A stretch of DNA of 64,000 nucleotides from NCBI GenBank assembly GCA_049724395.1, contig JAUGWO010000131.1, positions 41,753 through 105,752 on the forward strand, written 5' to 3'. Each line of letters begins with the position of its first letter. The first letter of the stretch is position 1. Source of the stretch: Spongospora subterranea f. sp. subterranea. Its lineage: Eukaryota; Endomyxa: Phytomyxea; Phytomyxea; Plasmodiophorida. Both the position numbers and the translations under genes were made by a program. Positions 46,603 through 59,753 of this stretch are shown here, piece by piece. The notes under the pieces are model-generated. The model saw only the letters and a list, made by a program, of their open reading frames with translations, did no database searches and was not told the origin of the DNA.

Positions 46603-48568
46603 TAAATTTTCATTGGTTTTTCACAACAATGATGCTGTCTTCTTGGCAATACACGCTGTCGGATATGCAGAGATGCTTTTGATTCATCAGGCGAAATGAG
46701 TTGGGTCTGTCATATGAGCCACGTGCATCCCGCTGGGGGCACCTTTGGTTTGGGCAAAGACAAGTTGGGAAATTACGATGATGTTATGAAAAGCCTGATG
46801 TTAATTGCACAACGGTGTTAGTGGTGGAGGATGTCAATAGCCAAAAGCTGCCAGACGAATGCTGCCAACCTGGCATTCTGTATGGATGACGTTGGGTTGA
46901 ACATTATCCAGGTCTCGCGATATTTTGATTCTTGTTCATTTCTGACTCCCGCAATAGCAATGGGGCGTTGCTTCTAGGCTGTTCATCTTTCGGAACAATA
47001 CCATCTTTGCTATTCATGACTCGAATTTTCTGGTCAACGATATCACGCTCAATGTCTGGCCAATACAACGCTGAACTACAGTATTCAAAAACTTTGTAAT
47101 ATTCCTCTCATAGGCCTTGTAGATCAAAGACTTCAACCATTGTATGAGCCTCGCTATCGACAGAAGAAGTGGTCTGAGCGCAAATATGGATTCATACTCG
47201 CTGACCAAAATGCTCGGTGCCTTCCCCTCGATCGTCGACATAACGACTCCATTCTCGGCCCTCACAAATCAACACTTGCATTGAAGAATGATGTTGTTGA
47301 ATGTTTGATATAGCAATGCCATGCCTGGTTAGCTGGTTCAAATTGAACTTCGCTATATGCGGCTTGTAGAGACACGACTCCTTGATCCTTGCATTCATGG
47401 GCTCAGCCCGTTGTTTCCAGCAGTGAGACGTGGAGGTCGCAAGTTCGCGCGCTTGACAACAATATCCCTTTAGCATCATCGACGGAAACGGTGAAATACA
47501 ATTGTATAAGTTATAGGAGAATCTCAGTAATAAGTTTATCGGTATTGATAATAAAGTCTAAGGGTACCATTTCTGCATTATTTTACCTCCCGATGGTCAA
47601 TGTCCTTGAAGTATCGCGTTTCGGACCTCTTCGGGAGCGTTGGAAAGCTTCAGAGCTTCACCGTCTGCAGGAACGGTCAGCGATGAGATGTTTGAAAATA
47701 CCAGATTGGTATCCAGGCCTGGCGTCAAATATTCCGCTCAGAGTTTTAACATTCTCGGTTTCAGTGAAGCAAGTGCAAGGTTTTCTCAAATCGTAAACTA
47801 TAAGACAGGTACCACAAATCATTGTTGCATCCATTTGTTGGTTTATGTCGAAAATCCAGTCAAGCACTAACTGCAGTTTTGTTGTTGTTTGGAGAGACCA
47901 CATGTCTTTACAACAGACTTCAAAAATGCGATATCATTTTGATCGGTTCGACGTACGAGTATTTGTTGATTGTCCAAAAATGACACGACGGCAAATGTCC
48001 AAAATCTAACAGGGTATGGGGACATGTCGCAAATGCAGAAAGCACAAGGATTGCATAAACCCGAATGGGCGATCAGATGAACTATGCAATCAGTCAACTT
48101 AATAACAGCATGGCAAATGAGGTGAGTTTTACCATGGTAGATTGATTGATATAAAGTACTTTCTGAGTCTGGTTATGATGAGGATATGGCTGTTTGAGAC
48201 ACACTTGTGGATGAGGCTCAACTGGTAATTCTCAAGATAATCATGCCAGATCATTTGATGCCTCCTTACGCATTCACATGGTGCTAGATATGGACATCGT
48301 CATCTTTTTGCCATCATTGATCGACCTTGCGTCAGTCAGATTGGCGCAACGATCGTCCCTTACAGTTTTCTGTGAACTGGACTTATGCAATCGATGCTGA
48401 TCGATACTTGTGCCTTAATAGTTAGTTAGAATTATCTATTCCATGGTAACGGCACCCAAATGTTATCTCGTGCAGACCCAAACTATTGCCGAACTACGTT
48501 GACGGCTTCGAGACTCAAACATGCATTTTTCGGGCGGGAATCCGAAGATTGCAAGAAAAATAATAATT
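46603..48568. other. Gene-poor stretch, no supported gene
   Basis: About 2 kb between two 3' ends. Overlapping ORFs of 80-135 codons occur on both strands (for example minus 47014-47265 and 47192-47479, plus 47389-47796), but none shows a recognisable domain. Some minus-strand composition resembles old retroelement pol, which is too weak to call. The region reads as decayed DNA. Confidence 0.5.
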
Positions 48569-51500
48569 TTATTGGACGTAATTCACAGATATAGACACAG
48601 AATCCGGAATAGAAAAAATAAGGCAAATCTGCCACGTGGACTCCTGGAATACGGAACGCATTAGCAAGAATTGCATTGAGAACATCTGTAACAGACGTAG
48701 ACCAAAAGCCCTATGGCGAAACAAACGGTAACGAATAACAAATGAGACAACAGACTGTACGACTGTTAATGGGCTATAGAGGAAAAATAGGTAGTTTGTT
48801 GTGGATATTGGAATTTCGTCGATGAGCGTTCGATAGATTGCAATAACTGTCATACGGACAACAGTAGGAGACAAGAGTGAGAATAACCCTAGGAAAACAA
48901 GGTTAGTAGGGCGATGGACAGAAAAACGGCGCGCGAAGTCTCCACCGCCAGCAACACCAACGCACCCAGTAAACAGGCGTGAATCGTTTACGGGGAAGTA
49001 TAAATAATGGCTGGACGTCTATAACGCAGGGGAGATCGTTGTCGGGGAACCAGTAGATACACGATCGTCCTGTGTCTCCCTAACCGGTTCCCACTCCTGA
49101 AAGAATTTCGCCGCCTACGAGATATTGGGTTTGCTTTTTGTGAGTGGAATTTGAATACACCAGTAACCAACTGAATTATCGACAAAACAGTGATACGACA
49201 ACAATGATACCTCATCTCGTAAACGTGCCGAGAACGGATTAAGTTCTTTGGCATGACGGTACACACTGGCGGCAGCATAGATACGACCCCTTGCAATCTG
49301 AACAAATGCAAGCATCGACCACGCAGGAACACAGCGCGGAAACGCAGTGACAATCCTGGAAAGAACAGACACACTCGCAAATGAACGGCCAGCGTCTACA
49401 TAACACAATGCCAACTGTATTCCAAGCCCTATTCAAAAGCACTCAGATACACAATGGCGCACGAGTCTACAGAGATGTGAACAAGCTGTCAGATTACGGT
49501 AAAAAAGAGGAAAAATCCGGGGAAAACGAGGCAGTTGAATGACAATGTTTTTGACTTATGACTTACCGATGGAATGCGGCCTCGTCAAGGCAGCTTGCTC
49601 TACAATCGACAGCGTTGCAAAGTGATCCTGATAATTGGCGCATCGAGAGACAGTGTCGACAATATCCGCAAAGACTGCCAAATTCGCCGACACTGCCACA
49701 GCAAACTTATCAGTAAAACAAACATCTGAAGAATTGAAGTATATACAAATAGAGACACAAGAGCAAACAAATGAATGGCGTGCGGGTCATCAAACAGACC
49801 AATCAGACTCAATTTTACCCGAGGTTGGAGTAGTTGACAAATTTTTGTCATCGTCGTCAACGTCAAGAAACACCCGGATGTCAAACTTCGTTTCAGCAAC
49901 TACTATACTCCACAGCCCACGTATGTATAAACCTTTTTGCAATCGACGCCTGCCAGAAGCACCACCAGGGACGCCGGACATTTTTCGCACAGGAACATCG
50001 AACACAAGTGAAAAATCACCTGAATTAAGGACGAAATTGGAAGGCATAGAGGGGAAAAAGGAGAGACGCTGAGAAATTGTAAAATTAACACAGCTTGAAA
50101 AATATCCAATAGAAAATGCGAACGTTGTGACAAAGACAGCCGCATAGGAGATTGCTAATTGAGTATTCAACCAACAAAGGATAACAGAAAACCCGTTGAT
50201 TGTGGTCGGTTCGTGCAAAGATACAAAAACCGTAAAGAAAAACTCGATAAAAATGCCAACAAAGGTACAGTACAGGATAGATTTCCGTTGACAGCACGTA
50301 AAAGAGCATGAAACAATCCGAAGCAAACCCAGAAATCTGGTTCAAGATTAGGTGAAGATGCCATATCGGATATTGCAAGACGAGCTGCTTCAGGGTTAAG
50401 CGGTGATTCCACATTGGATGAAACGAACGCGCTTAGAATAGCCAATGCGTCAGAGTTAGATGAAGCCGCGCATGCTGCAGTAAACATGACGGAAGCGTGG
50501 CCGTTGAACTGACTAATGCACTGAGGAAATGAAAAAATTTCAATATCACCACATGAATACAGATCAAAACAAAATACAATCAGACAAAAGGGTAACCGGC
50601 AAAAAAAAGAGCAAGCATTTCAAAATAAAAAGGGAAGACGAAAATAAGAAAAAATCAGAAAATGCGGACGAACCTGCTGTCGGGACAATTCTGGATCAAC
50701 AAAGAGTGCCCAATAGTAATACTCGGGCAAATTTTGCAGTCGATCAGCATATTCAATGCTTGACGAAACAGGAGCGATCGTCCTGCACACGGACAAGAGA
50801 AAATTGACGCAGCGCAGCTGTTGATAAAGGCACCGATTAACGATTACGGTGTAATAATAATGTTGAGTAAAACGGGAGTTTACCGATTCGACACCAGTAT
50901 CAGTATCGAGGAAAATTTTTAAGCACAATGACAGGGATTCAGACGAAGGTTTTGCAACTAGGACTGGCCATTGATGATGAAACAATGCAATCGGAGCGAA
51001 ATCTGATACAACGGCTTCGCAACTCTGCAATGTGATCGGTAGCATGTGGAAAGAGGATGTAAACAACAAAGTAATCGCGAGAAGTAGACGATCGGCCAGA
51101 CTATACTGGCATGAAAAGCCACGCTGAAAAACAACGTGTGAAGTCGAGCAACAAGAGAATTGAAGGACAGAAAAGCAGACAGCTACCAAATACAAATGAA
51201 GATTACAACAGGAGAAAGACTGAACAGGTTAATATCAAACAGCATGTGTAGAGCCGAAAACAGCGACATTTCCACATCGAAAAGTTACCAGAGTAAAAAA
51301 ATCCAACGAGGTTCCAGTAAAAACCCAGATTGCTACCTGCAGTGCCTGTTGAATTGACATTTTGGCAACATCAACGTGTCCAGTATCGACGTCAATATCG
51401 ATTAAACGGAGCATAAACGAAACATCTGCGGGAACAGCATCGATTGCGCGCAATATGACACTTCGTCGCGAGTCATAATCACAAGGAGTAAGGTCAATTA

Positions 51501-54500
51501 GCACACGCCAAAGCGCTGGACTGTCGTTGGTACAGCGAAGAGCCACATTACACAGGCTCAACACTTCCTCTTGAGAAAGTTTGGAACCTGTATTTTTCAA
51601 ACAGCGTGTTGGCAAAAGCATGGCCAAAAGACGACGTAACCGAGTTAAAAAAAATAAACAGATCGGGAAGATACGAGGAAGCCCGTCTATATGGTGTAAA
51701 CATGCAAAGACAAACAAAAACAAGGGCAACGTAACCGCGAAAAAAATTCGTTGAACACTGCGGAAAATATAGATTACCCATTTGTAAAACTGATAGATAA
51801 ACGGTCCACAAGGTGACGCTGCCAGTGTTGGCATCGACGGCCCTGGATAAGATCGGAATAACCGACTCAACAGGTCGATGACGAGACGATTCCGCTACGC
51901 ATATGGCATGACGTAACCAGAGATCGGGATTGGACGGATCTTCCCGCAGCATTTCTTCAGACATGGGATGACTGTCCCTGACTCCGCAACCATCAGTAAA
52001 ATATCGGTCTGTTTCGGGATCTTCTTCGAGCGATAAAGCTTCAGTCAAGGTATTGATAACAATGGCGAACTGGACAATACAGATGATTAAAATTACCACT
52101 TCAACAGTAAAAGGAATGCAACAACGAAAAAAGTGGATTACCATTGCCGAATGGTCGTCGTTATCAAGCGGCCTTTGCTCCACTGCGACGAATTCGCGTA
52201 ATTTTTCGTCAGAATCATCATCATCAACCATCCCCCGATTGACGAATATCGATAGGGCTTTCGACATTTGACGATGCAACTCTGCGTTTCGGATCCTGGA
52301 GTTGCGCGATGACTGCATTAACCGGGGCTGAGGGGGCCAGTGTAGGCTCAACGAAGTTGCTCTTCAAAGCAACACTTGAGCCTGACGTTGAAATGTGCAA
52401 CTGTTTGCAGGAATCGTCGTTACAATGGCCGAATAGAGCGAACTGACAAATAGTGGAATTGGGAGAGGGATTGTGGATACGATGCTGAGAGCGTAGACAT
52501 GTCAACGGGCTAACGTATCGAAACTCGCGAACCAGATCAGTAGAGTCCGACGCGACGCTGTTGGATAAATATTCCGCATGGGCAACATCACCAGATGATT
52601 CTAAGGGCATGATGAATTCTGAAGCAGCCAATTTCAACTTGTCAACTGCAGCCGCAACATCAACAGTGCGTTCGGGTTTGCTTCGGTCCTCGACGTTAAC
52701 CTAATGCCATGGAAACTTTTAGAGAGCAAATCCCAGAAAACGATATCGAGACGGCATAACGATCAAACAAGATAAACATAATTAAAAACCGAATTCTCAG
52801 GTACAACGAGGATCTACCGTGTCACGAGTATCCCGGGGATTGATAGAAACAGCAACAGCATTTGATTCGGGAGCCTAAAATCAGAGAAAGCATTATTTTG
52901 AAAAGCCCAAACAGAAATAACATGACGCTGAGCGCAGTACAGGCAGTGGACGCGGCGCTGACGTCAGGTTGTCGGTAGACTGGTTGGATAGTGTTGACAG
53001 TTTCACACGTGCTTGGACAATTTCCACGCCGCACCGATCTATCATATTAGACAGACGAGAAGATTGCTCCTTCACGATGGTTAGGCGCGTGCGAAGCATC
53101 GCTCGCCGATTTACCAGCAATAAAATCTGAATCGACGCAATAAGTTGAAAAGCAACGACACGAACCGAAGAACAAACGATAATGCAGCAAAAAAGGTTCA
53201 CTTGCAAATCCGTCTACCTGCTCATTTAATTGTTTTATATCGTTAGCGCGTTGTAAGTGCAGCAATGTTGGAGTTGATGGGACATCAATAACAGTACCCT
53301 GACTGTTTCCCTGCTGACGTTGGCGTTTGGTCGAATCCGGCACGGGCGTATTCATAAACGGTTGGGGACGTTTTCTAACAGTAGGAGCCAGAGACGGACC
53401 CGATGGATTAGGCTGCGAGATGACATTATTGTCATTATTGCTGTTAGCCGCCTCCGCAGCAGCGATTTTTTGCCTAAAAACCGGTTTAGACAATGATTTG
53501 TAGAAAGACATCATTAACTGGAAAAAATACAAAAACCGGAATATAGTGCCAGCTCATTCACAGCGTAGACGGTAAGATACAAAATCGTTGACAATCATGA
53601 CCTGAGCAATTCAACAGATGACTTGATGCGATGTAAATGATGAGCCCCGTTATTGATGTTGGCAGACCCAGATGACCGCAAAGCAGCTCCACTTTCTTCA
53701 CTGTCGTCGTCGGTCATCTCTTCGTCATCCTCAATATGAATTACGAATCGGTCGTCCGGCTTGCGAGCAACCGCTGGAATGTTGGTTGAGCTTTCGAGAG
53801 ATACAGAGCGAGGAATCACCCTGCTAGGAGATCTAGGAATTTGAAGCGCAGGCCTTGGAGTAATCCCCTACCACCCCAACAAACGTCAATAGAATAAAAC
53901 CAAAATTCGTGACGAAACCTACATTAGCAGAGGTTGAAGCCGTCGGTGTCGCACTCAAAACTGGGCGTCTAGGCAACCCCGCTGGTGAAACAGCGACCGG
54001 CTTTACAGGAGGTGAAACATCCGGTAAGGTTGCGGAAGCCGAGATGGTGGTGGCGGTGTCGGCAGATGGCAAAGACAACGGTTGGGCTTCGGGTGTGAAA
54101 GGCGCCGCCGCAGCGCTGACAACGCTAAAACAAAATCAACGAAATTCCATAATTGCATTTCTATGATAAAAACCTTGAGAGAAACCGGGCAGCTTCAGAA
54201 TTACCATCTGGGGCGACTTCTTGCACGCGGGCTGACATATCTGAGGTCGAACGACGCAATGGTTTTGATTGCAGAGCGCGACGTTTGAGTTCAGCAAGCT
54301 GGTCATCAGTCATTTGGGAGGAATTCGGCGGAGGAATTTGAGAGGCCAAGGGAATGGAGCGCGGGCTGGCGCTCCGTCGGCGATCAGCGAACGGAGGGCT
54401 ATCTTCAGCAAAGGGTCCGAAGCGATTCTATTCAAAAAACGAAACACAATTAGAGAACAACACTGATGCATCGCGACAAACAACGAAAAACGCAGTAAGA

Positions 54501-56761
54501 CCCATGACAGGAAATTCAGAAAAATAATGTACCTAAACAACAAAAGAATAGATTGATCATTTAAATGAAAAAGACTCTTTACTGGTGGAGATCTTCGACG
54601 ATCGGGAGATATAGGACGGAATACGGGTGGATAATGAGAATGAAAAGCAGGAACTTCAATTGAAGGCAACGGCATACGTTGGCGACCTCCATACGGAGGC
54701 TTAATCGTATACTTGGGAAACGGGAGTGGTGGAGCCTCAGGAGCATCGTACCGTCTTGATGGGGCCATAGAATATGGATCGTCTGCATGAAAATAGGAAA
54801 ATGAACCAGTAAATCAATTTGATGACGCCACACGAAAAAAACACGGCATACACAATGAAGACTGAAACATAGCTGATTCAGGTTGCTGCGACCAATGCAT
54901 CGACGGTCTTTGCGAGTACTCTGAGGCCGGACGATCCGGAAAACGATCAAGAGGTTGATGCTGCATCAAAACTTGGTCGACATCGTCCGGAAATATAGGC
55001 TGCTGATGGAAATCGTCCACCTCGCTATCGGATAATTCTCCTTCTTCCTTATCATCTTCAGTTGAAGGCACACCAGACTGTGAAGTCTTCCGAGTGCCTA
55101 AAATGTTTGGGTAAAAACGATATCATAAATGTGAAAAATTCCAACCTGGAGAAGCCTCAGGTTTCTGTGGTTCTCTTGCAGGTGCGCTAACGTAGCGAAC
55201 AACAATGCAAGTGGGGTCGATAACCTTGAGCGACATTTCCACGGACGACTCATTACTGAACTCCACGATGAACACTGCCCTACAAAGTCACCATTAACGT
55301 TGATAACTAACGACATACAAATGGCAGAAATTTAACGAATGTTTATCGATCACGTGAGGAGAATGAAGTAGAAAACCAATAACTGATAAAAGGGACTTGA
55401 TGGAAGTAAACAAAAACGATTAACGTTGCATATGGTACCTATTGGACTTCATTCCTTCACATCTGATAATGTCTCCGCAACTATCGAGTATGCGGCGACA
55501 TTCTTCTTCCGAGCCCTCTTCAAAAAACGTGACGAAAAACCGCACGATCTGCTATGATACTGCTAGCTGTGTTGATACCGGATTGTGGAGTATTATTCCT
55601 GGGAAAAGCGTCTAACGAAATGCGATTACGCTTTTTTGAAATGCTTTTAGGAACGGATATTGAGCCGGTCAATCCGAAACGACCAGAAGATACATTCGTA
55701 GAGCCGGGTTTGGCGTCAGAGATGGCAGAGTTTGACGAAGTCACAGGAGCTGCATTGGATCTGGGAGTTGCAGATGATATTCTGGGATCGCTAAGCGGAA
55801 TCGAAATTGAGGCTGGATCACTGCGATTAACCTTCTGAGTTACCGACGCTGTTTGCCACGGTTGCGGCTCTTCGCCAGGGTTCGAGGTTGAAACCACAGG
55901 TGGGTGAGCAGTTGCAGCATTAAAATTCGAAAATGAAACAACAGAATCCTTGGAAAATTGTAAAGGCGTTTGATTCGACGCTTGAAAAGAGCCGCTCTGA
56001 GGGGATTCAATTTCTTCAACCGAAACTGACAAAGCCGAAGGCGACGATGGTAGAAGCGAAGCGCGAACTTGATCTTTTGCAAAAACGGCCGGAATGGGAT
56101 CGCTGCTACAGAAGCCTGTAATCCGCTCGTTGATAGACTCTGGTCTTACTGGAGAGCGGTCAGATGTACGAGCAGACGGAACACCGTTTTGATCAGCTTC
56201 GACATGTGGAATTGAAGCGGGTGGAGAAGTCATTGGACGGGTGAATTCCTGTCCAGAAGTGGCAGACGATACCCTGGGATCGCTGAGAGGGATAGAAATG
56301 GAGGCTGCACTACTAAAACCAACATTTTCTGGAGATTGATGACCGTTCAGGGCGACCCACGCTATCGGACTCGGAGAAGCGTCTTCGGCGGAATTCGGAA
56401 TCGCCACAACAGGTTTCGCAGTTGTTGCAGCAGAATTCTTGAATAATTCTGAAGATTTCCGAGTTATCGCTGGGGGAATGACCACCTGTGCGGAATCCAA
56501 GGACTCAACGGGACATGATGCAGGCGTCTGTGATGAGAAAATAGAAGCGCGAACTTGGTCTCTTAGAAGGGCCAAATCGGGGGCATTGCTACCCATGCCC
56601 GAGATCCAATTGTTGTTGGAAACCAGTCCTCCAGGCAAGGGAATAGATGCGGGTGGCGTTCTGGCCTCGTGTTTAATTAAATGAGATGGAGATTGATGCG
56701 CACCGACACCGTCCACTAAATACCGGTTACACAGACACACAGGGATGATAGGAGGCCGCAT
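48569..56761 (-). CDS. ZFC3H1: ZFC3H1/Red1-type RNA-decay scaffold with an added N-terminal RRM
   Basis: ZFC3H1 (Red1 in fission yeast) bridges the MTR4 helicase and the nuclear exosome to polyadenylated RNA (PAXT/MTREC). About 20 short-intron exons on the minus strand. N-terminus (56761-55570): Ser/Pro-rich with an internal duplication. Then an RRM-like fold: VRFFVTFFEEGSEEECRRIL, DSCGDIIRCEGMK, then after an intron AVFIVEFSNESSVEMSLKVI. An intron ending TTTTAG joins this in phase to GTRKTSQSGV and the family's acidic DDKEEGELSDSEVDD. Next come Arg/Ser stretches, TDDQLAELKRRALQSKPLRR, VIHIEDDEEMTDDDSEES, a coiled coil (VKEQSSRLSNMIDRCGVEIV) and the diagnostic zinc finger CQFALFGHCNDDSCKQLH (C-x7-C-x4-C-x3-H). 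HAT/TPR-like repeats follow (PSNPDLWLRHAICVAESSRH; SPALWRVLIDLTPCD; MLRLIDIDVDTGHVDVAK). The far 3' exons (after 51000) are less certain. Confidence 0.8.
55763..56578 (-). repeat. Internal duplication of about 105 residues
   Basis: In the first exon of the ZFC3H1-type gene, residues about 62-169 and 222-333 align end to end: RDQVRAS / KDQVRAS, KSSELFKNSAATTAKPVV / KDSVVSFSNFNAATAHPPVV, then ASISIPLSDPRVSSATS / ASISIPLSDPRISSATP. The identity is strongest in the last block, where DNA similarity is also obvious. Confidence 0.85.
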
Positions 56762-57689
56762 CGACGGACTTCATTGACACCGGACCTGCTCGCGGCCAGG
56801 AATCCATTTCAGGGCGTCCTACCAATCTATCAAGGCCTTTCTATCTGTGTTTATTTAATACTACTTCATGTCAAAAGCAGCAAGACTGACAAGTTTAGCA
56901 AAAACAACATGCATTTATGTCATTCAAATCCGGTTTTGATTTGAGTTCGAAGGAACAGGCGAGTTTATGTATATAACTTGGCAACCACTTTTCAATTGCA
57001 AACGTATGCGCCTTTCGGTTGAGGGCAAAAATCGGTAGTAACGCCGGTTATCGGGGGCTTTAACAGGTATGTGTCTTATGTTTTGAAGTTTAATACCAAG
57101 GTATATGTTTGCTATTGCGATACGAATTTGATGTTTTTTACCAAATTGAAACTTTGGATATACAGTGGTGTGTACAACAACGAACAGGACATCTCGTGTA
57201 CAACGAAGACAATACGGTAGTGGTGTTATTATTCTATCGCGAATAGGGCTGTCTCAGAGTGATCTTATCTCTGTTCTCGCCCTTATCTGACACACAGGCT
57301 GGCTAAGGCTTTTCGATATAAACATTAATATGTTGGACAGTGAATACGACTTTGACTTGGCCTTGTTTTGTGTTTGGTTTGCCCATGTATATGAGCTACC
57401 GACTCCGCTCTTGCAGATATGTTAATTGCTTTCCAAAACTGATTTCGAGAACTAGACCTGCATTGTTGAGAGGTCTACCATAGGTCAGGGGTCTGGATCT
57501 GTGGTCATTGCAAAATTTATTAGTGATGACTGATGAATGATGGTCCAGAGAGAGGCCTTAAATGACTAAACGCCCTATGATGACAAATTCAACAAAGCCG
57601 TTCACTATTGTTCCAGTGTAATGCCAACCACAAATATCGAGCTGGTGAAAGAAGCGTCGTCATCGCATCTCGTAAGTTCTGCATGATAT
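56762..57689. other. Intergenic, no supported gene
   Basis: Upstream of the ZFC3H1-type gene and before the retroelement block. AT-rich, no ORF of note. The gene's promoter should lie in the first few hundred bases. Confidence 0.6.
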
Positions 57690-58350
57690 GGCGACAACAA
57701 ATGGAATGTGGAAGGTCATGAATTACCGTTCTGATGAGGCCGAGATCGAAGAGGCGCATCTAAAAGCGGCTAAGTGGAAAACGGTGGGTAATGATGCCTC
57801 GTTCAGTGTGCGTGGACAGAAAGAAAAGAAAGTCTACGACAAATAAAAGCAGCCAACATTAGAGAGAAAAGAAAGGCTACGACAATAGAGAAACTGATAA
57901 TAATAATGACAACGTGCGGAACCTGTGTGAGAAAATCGGGTACATTGCTCGCAACTGCCGAGAAGTTCTAGTAAAGGACGGCACGTCACCTACGAACACG
58001 AAGGCATTGCATGATGAGGTGAGACCATCGGGTTGTCTTGTGTTATGTCATAAGCGCTGTTAACCCATGCGTGAAAGCTTTTTATGAACACAAGCAAATG
58101 CATGATGGTTTAGCCATAATTAAGCGCAACATGCGGACACAGCAGTTTGATATCCGAGAGATTGATATTCCCAGCTAATGTGAAGCTGTGCGACAGAAAC
58201 CAGAAGAGACTTTCTCTCAACACGATCGAAATTCAATATTGTTGTACAGATCATATGACAGCAGACATTCTAACGAAGTCACTGGGTGAGACTTATTTCG
58301 GAAATATCGAGACCAAATTATGGTAACGTTTGAATCGAATGTAGAGCAGG
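57690..58350 (+). mobile_element. Ty1/copia LTR-retrotransposon remnant, old, plus orientation
   Basis: A decayed plus-strand fossil. A gag-type zinc-knuckle-like segment is seen around 57920-57965 and the C-terminal end of a copia RNase H (HMTADILTKSLGETYF-like) around 58250-58330. Most of pol is missing between them. It has many breaks and looks much older than the copies to its right. It runs directly into an LTR-like sequence at 58351. Confidence 0.6.
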
Positions 58351-58648
58351 TGGGACTCTTAATCTGATATCGGGCGCACCGGTAAATGTTGAATAGAAAA
58401 ATTGAGTTTATTTTCCCGACAGAATACAATAGAGTACCCAAAACGATAATTTAGTGACTCACGTCAAAACTACAGACGCCAAATTGAGCGATAGTGGTAG
58501 ATGGTTAATTGGTAACGATAATTAGTAGTATAGAAGAGTGCAGTTTATTGTCACTGATGATGTGCTTAAGACACATAGTTGAGTCACGCTTATCAATGAC
58601 TCAACATTAATTAAGCGGAAGATGAAAATATCGCCTGACGGTTAACAC
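58351..58648 (-). repeat. LTR-like sequence, left copy
   Basis: Begins TGGGACTC on the plus strand and shares about 130 bp at its right end (58520-58648) with the LTR at 63343-63538, in the same orientation, including a GTTGAGTCA..TGACTCAAC palindrome. The middle is longer than in the right copy. Confidence 0.65.
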
Positions 58649-59590
58649 GCACCTCCGCTATTGAATCTGGAGCTTGTTTGGTGTTCAAAATCTTGTGTCG
58701 GTGTTGTGTCGGTGTGTTTCCAATTTCTGCTCGCTCAATGGTTTTGTCAAAGGTCCGCAATCATCGTTTCAGTTGGGCAGTATACGACTTTGATCCGGCC
58801 TTCCTTGATCTTTTCCCGAAAATGGTACCTTGATATCCACATGTTTGGTTCTTGACTTATTGCAGTCGTTTGTTTGACGAAAGATCGCTCCCTGGATATC
58901 CTGGTGGAGGATGGACGTCTTGTTTGTGATGATACGTAGTTCCGCTAATAGGTCTTGCAACCAGATCGCTTCCTTTGTGGCGTCACATGCGGCCATCCGC
59001 TTTCTGCTTTGTACTTTTCCATGAAATAGTATCATTGCCTATTTTGTAAATCCATCCAGTCGTCGACTTGCGGTCGTGTTTGTCACCGGCAAAATCGCTG
59101 TCGGCTTATCCTTGGATAGTAGATGAAACTTTTGTAAAGTGAAGTCCGAGTTCTTGTGTACTTGATAATTTTCTGGATTGCTCTCCACAGATTTGGTGAT
59201 GGTGATGTAACATAGCGGCTGAGGCAGTTGACAGCGTGTGCTATATCTGGGCGGGTTGCATTTGCCAGATACATCAGACATCCGATCGCCTCTCTTATCG
59301 GGTACTTGTTCTGGGTCGAGTGCTCATTGCTATCGGGTTCCGGATTGAGTCCGGGGTCGTAAGTCGCCGCCATTGGTGTGTAGGTCGGTCTTTATTTTTT
59401 GCTGGCTTTGCACTGGTCTTGTCCAAACTTGTTCTTCAAGGTCGTGTTTCATTTTGAATGTTTTGCCTAGGGTTGATGATAATTGTTGAATTGCAGAATG
59501 ATCGGCGCCGGTTATTATCAGGTCGTCAACGTAGGTTCCGATTAGAATCAATTTCGCATCTTGATTTTTGTACCATATACAGGGTTATTT

Positions 59591-59753
59591 CTTCGATTGC
59601 ATGAAGCCTTGGGCCTGGATGAGAGTAAACAATGACTGTTGCCGTTCTCTTCCTGTTTACTTAACAAAGCCTTATACGGCCTTTGCAAGAGGAAGAAAAT
59701 GGCAACAGTCATTGTTTACTCTCATCTAGGCCCAAGGCTTCATGCATTCGAAG
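59591..59753. repeat. 63-bp inverted repeat (foldback) with 37-bp loop
   Basis: Left arm 59591-59653 and right arm 59691-59753 are reverse complements at roughly 59 of 63 positions; the loop is 59654-59690. It sits at the junction between the RT piece and the gag/protease piece of the minus-strand copia copy. Confidence 0.92.

Noticed and set aside
46603-48568. Retroelement or protein gene between CLPTM1 and the ZFC3H1-type gene
   Set aside because: Only short overlapping ORFs without a motif; composition alone is not enough.
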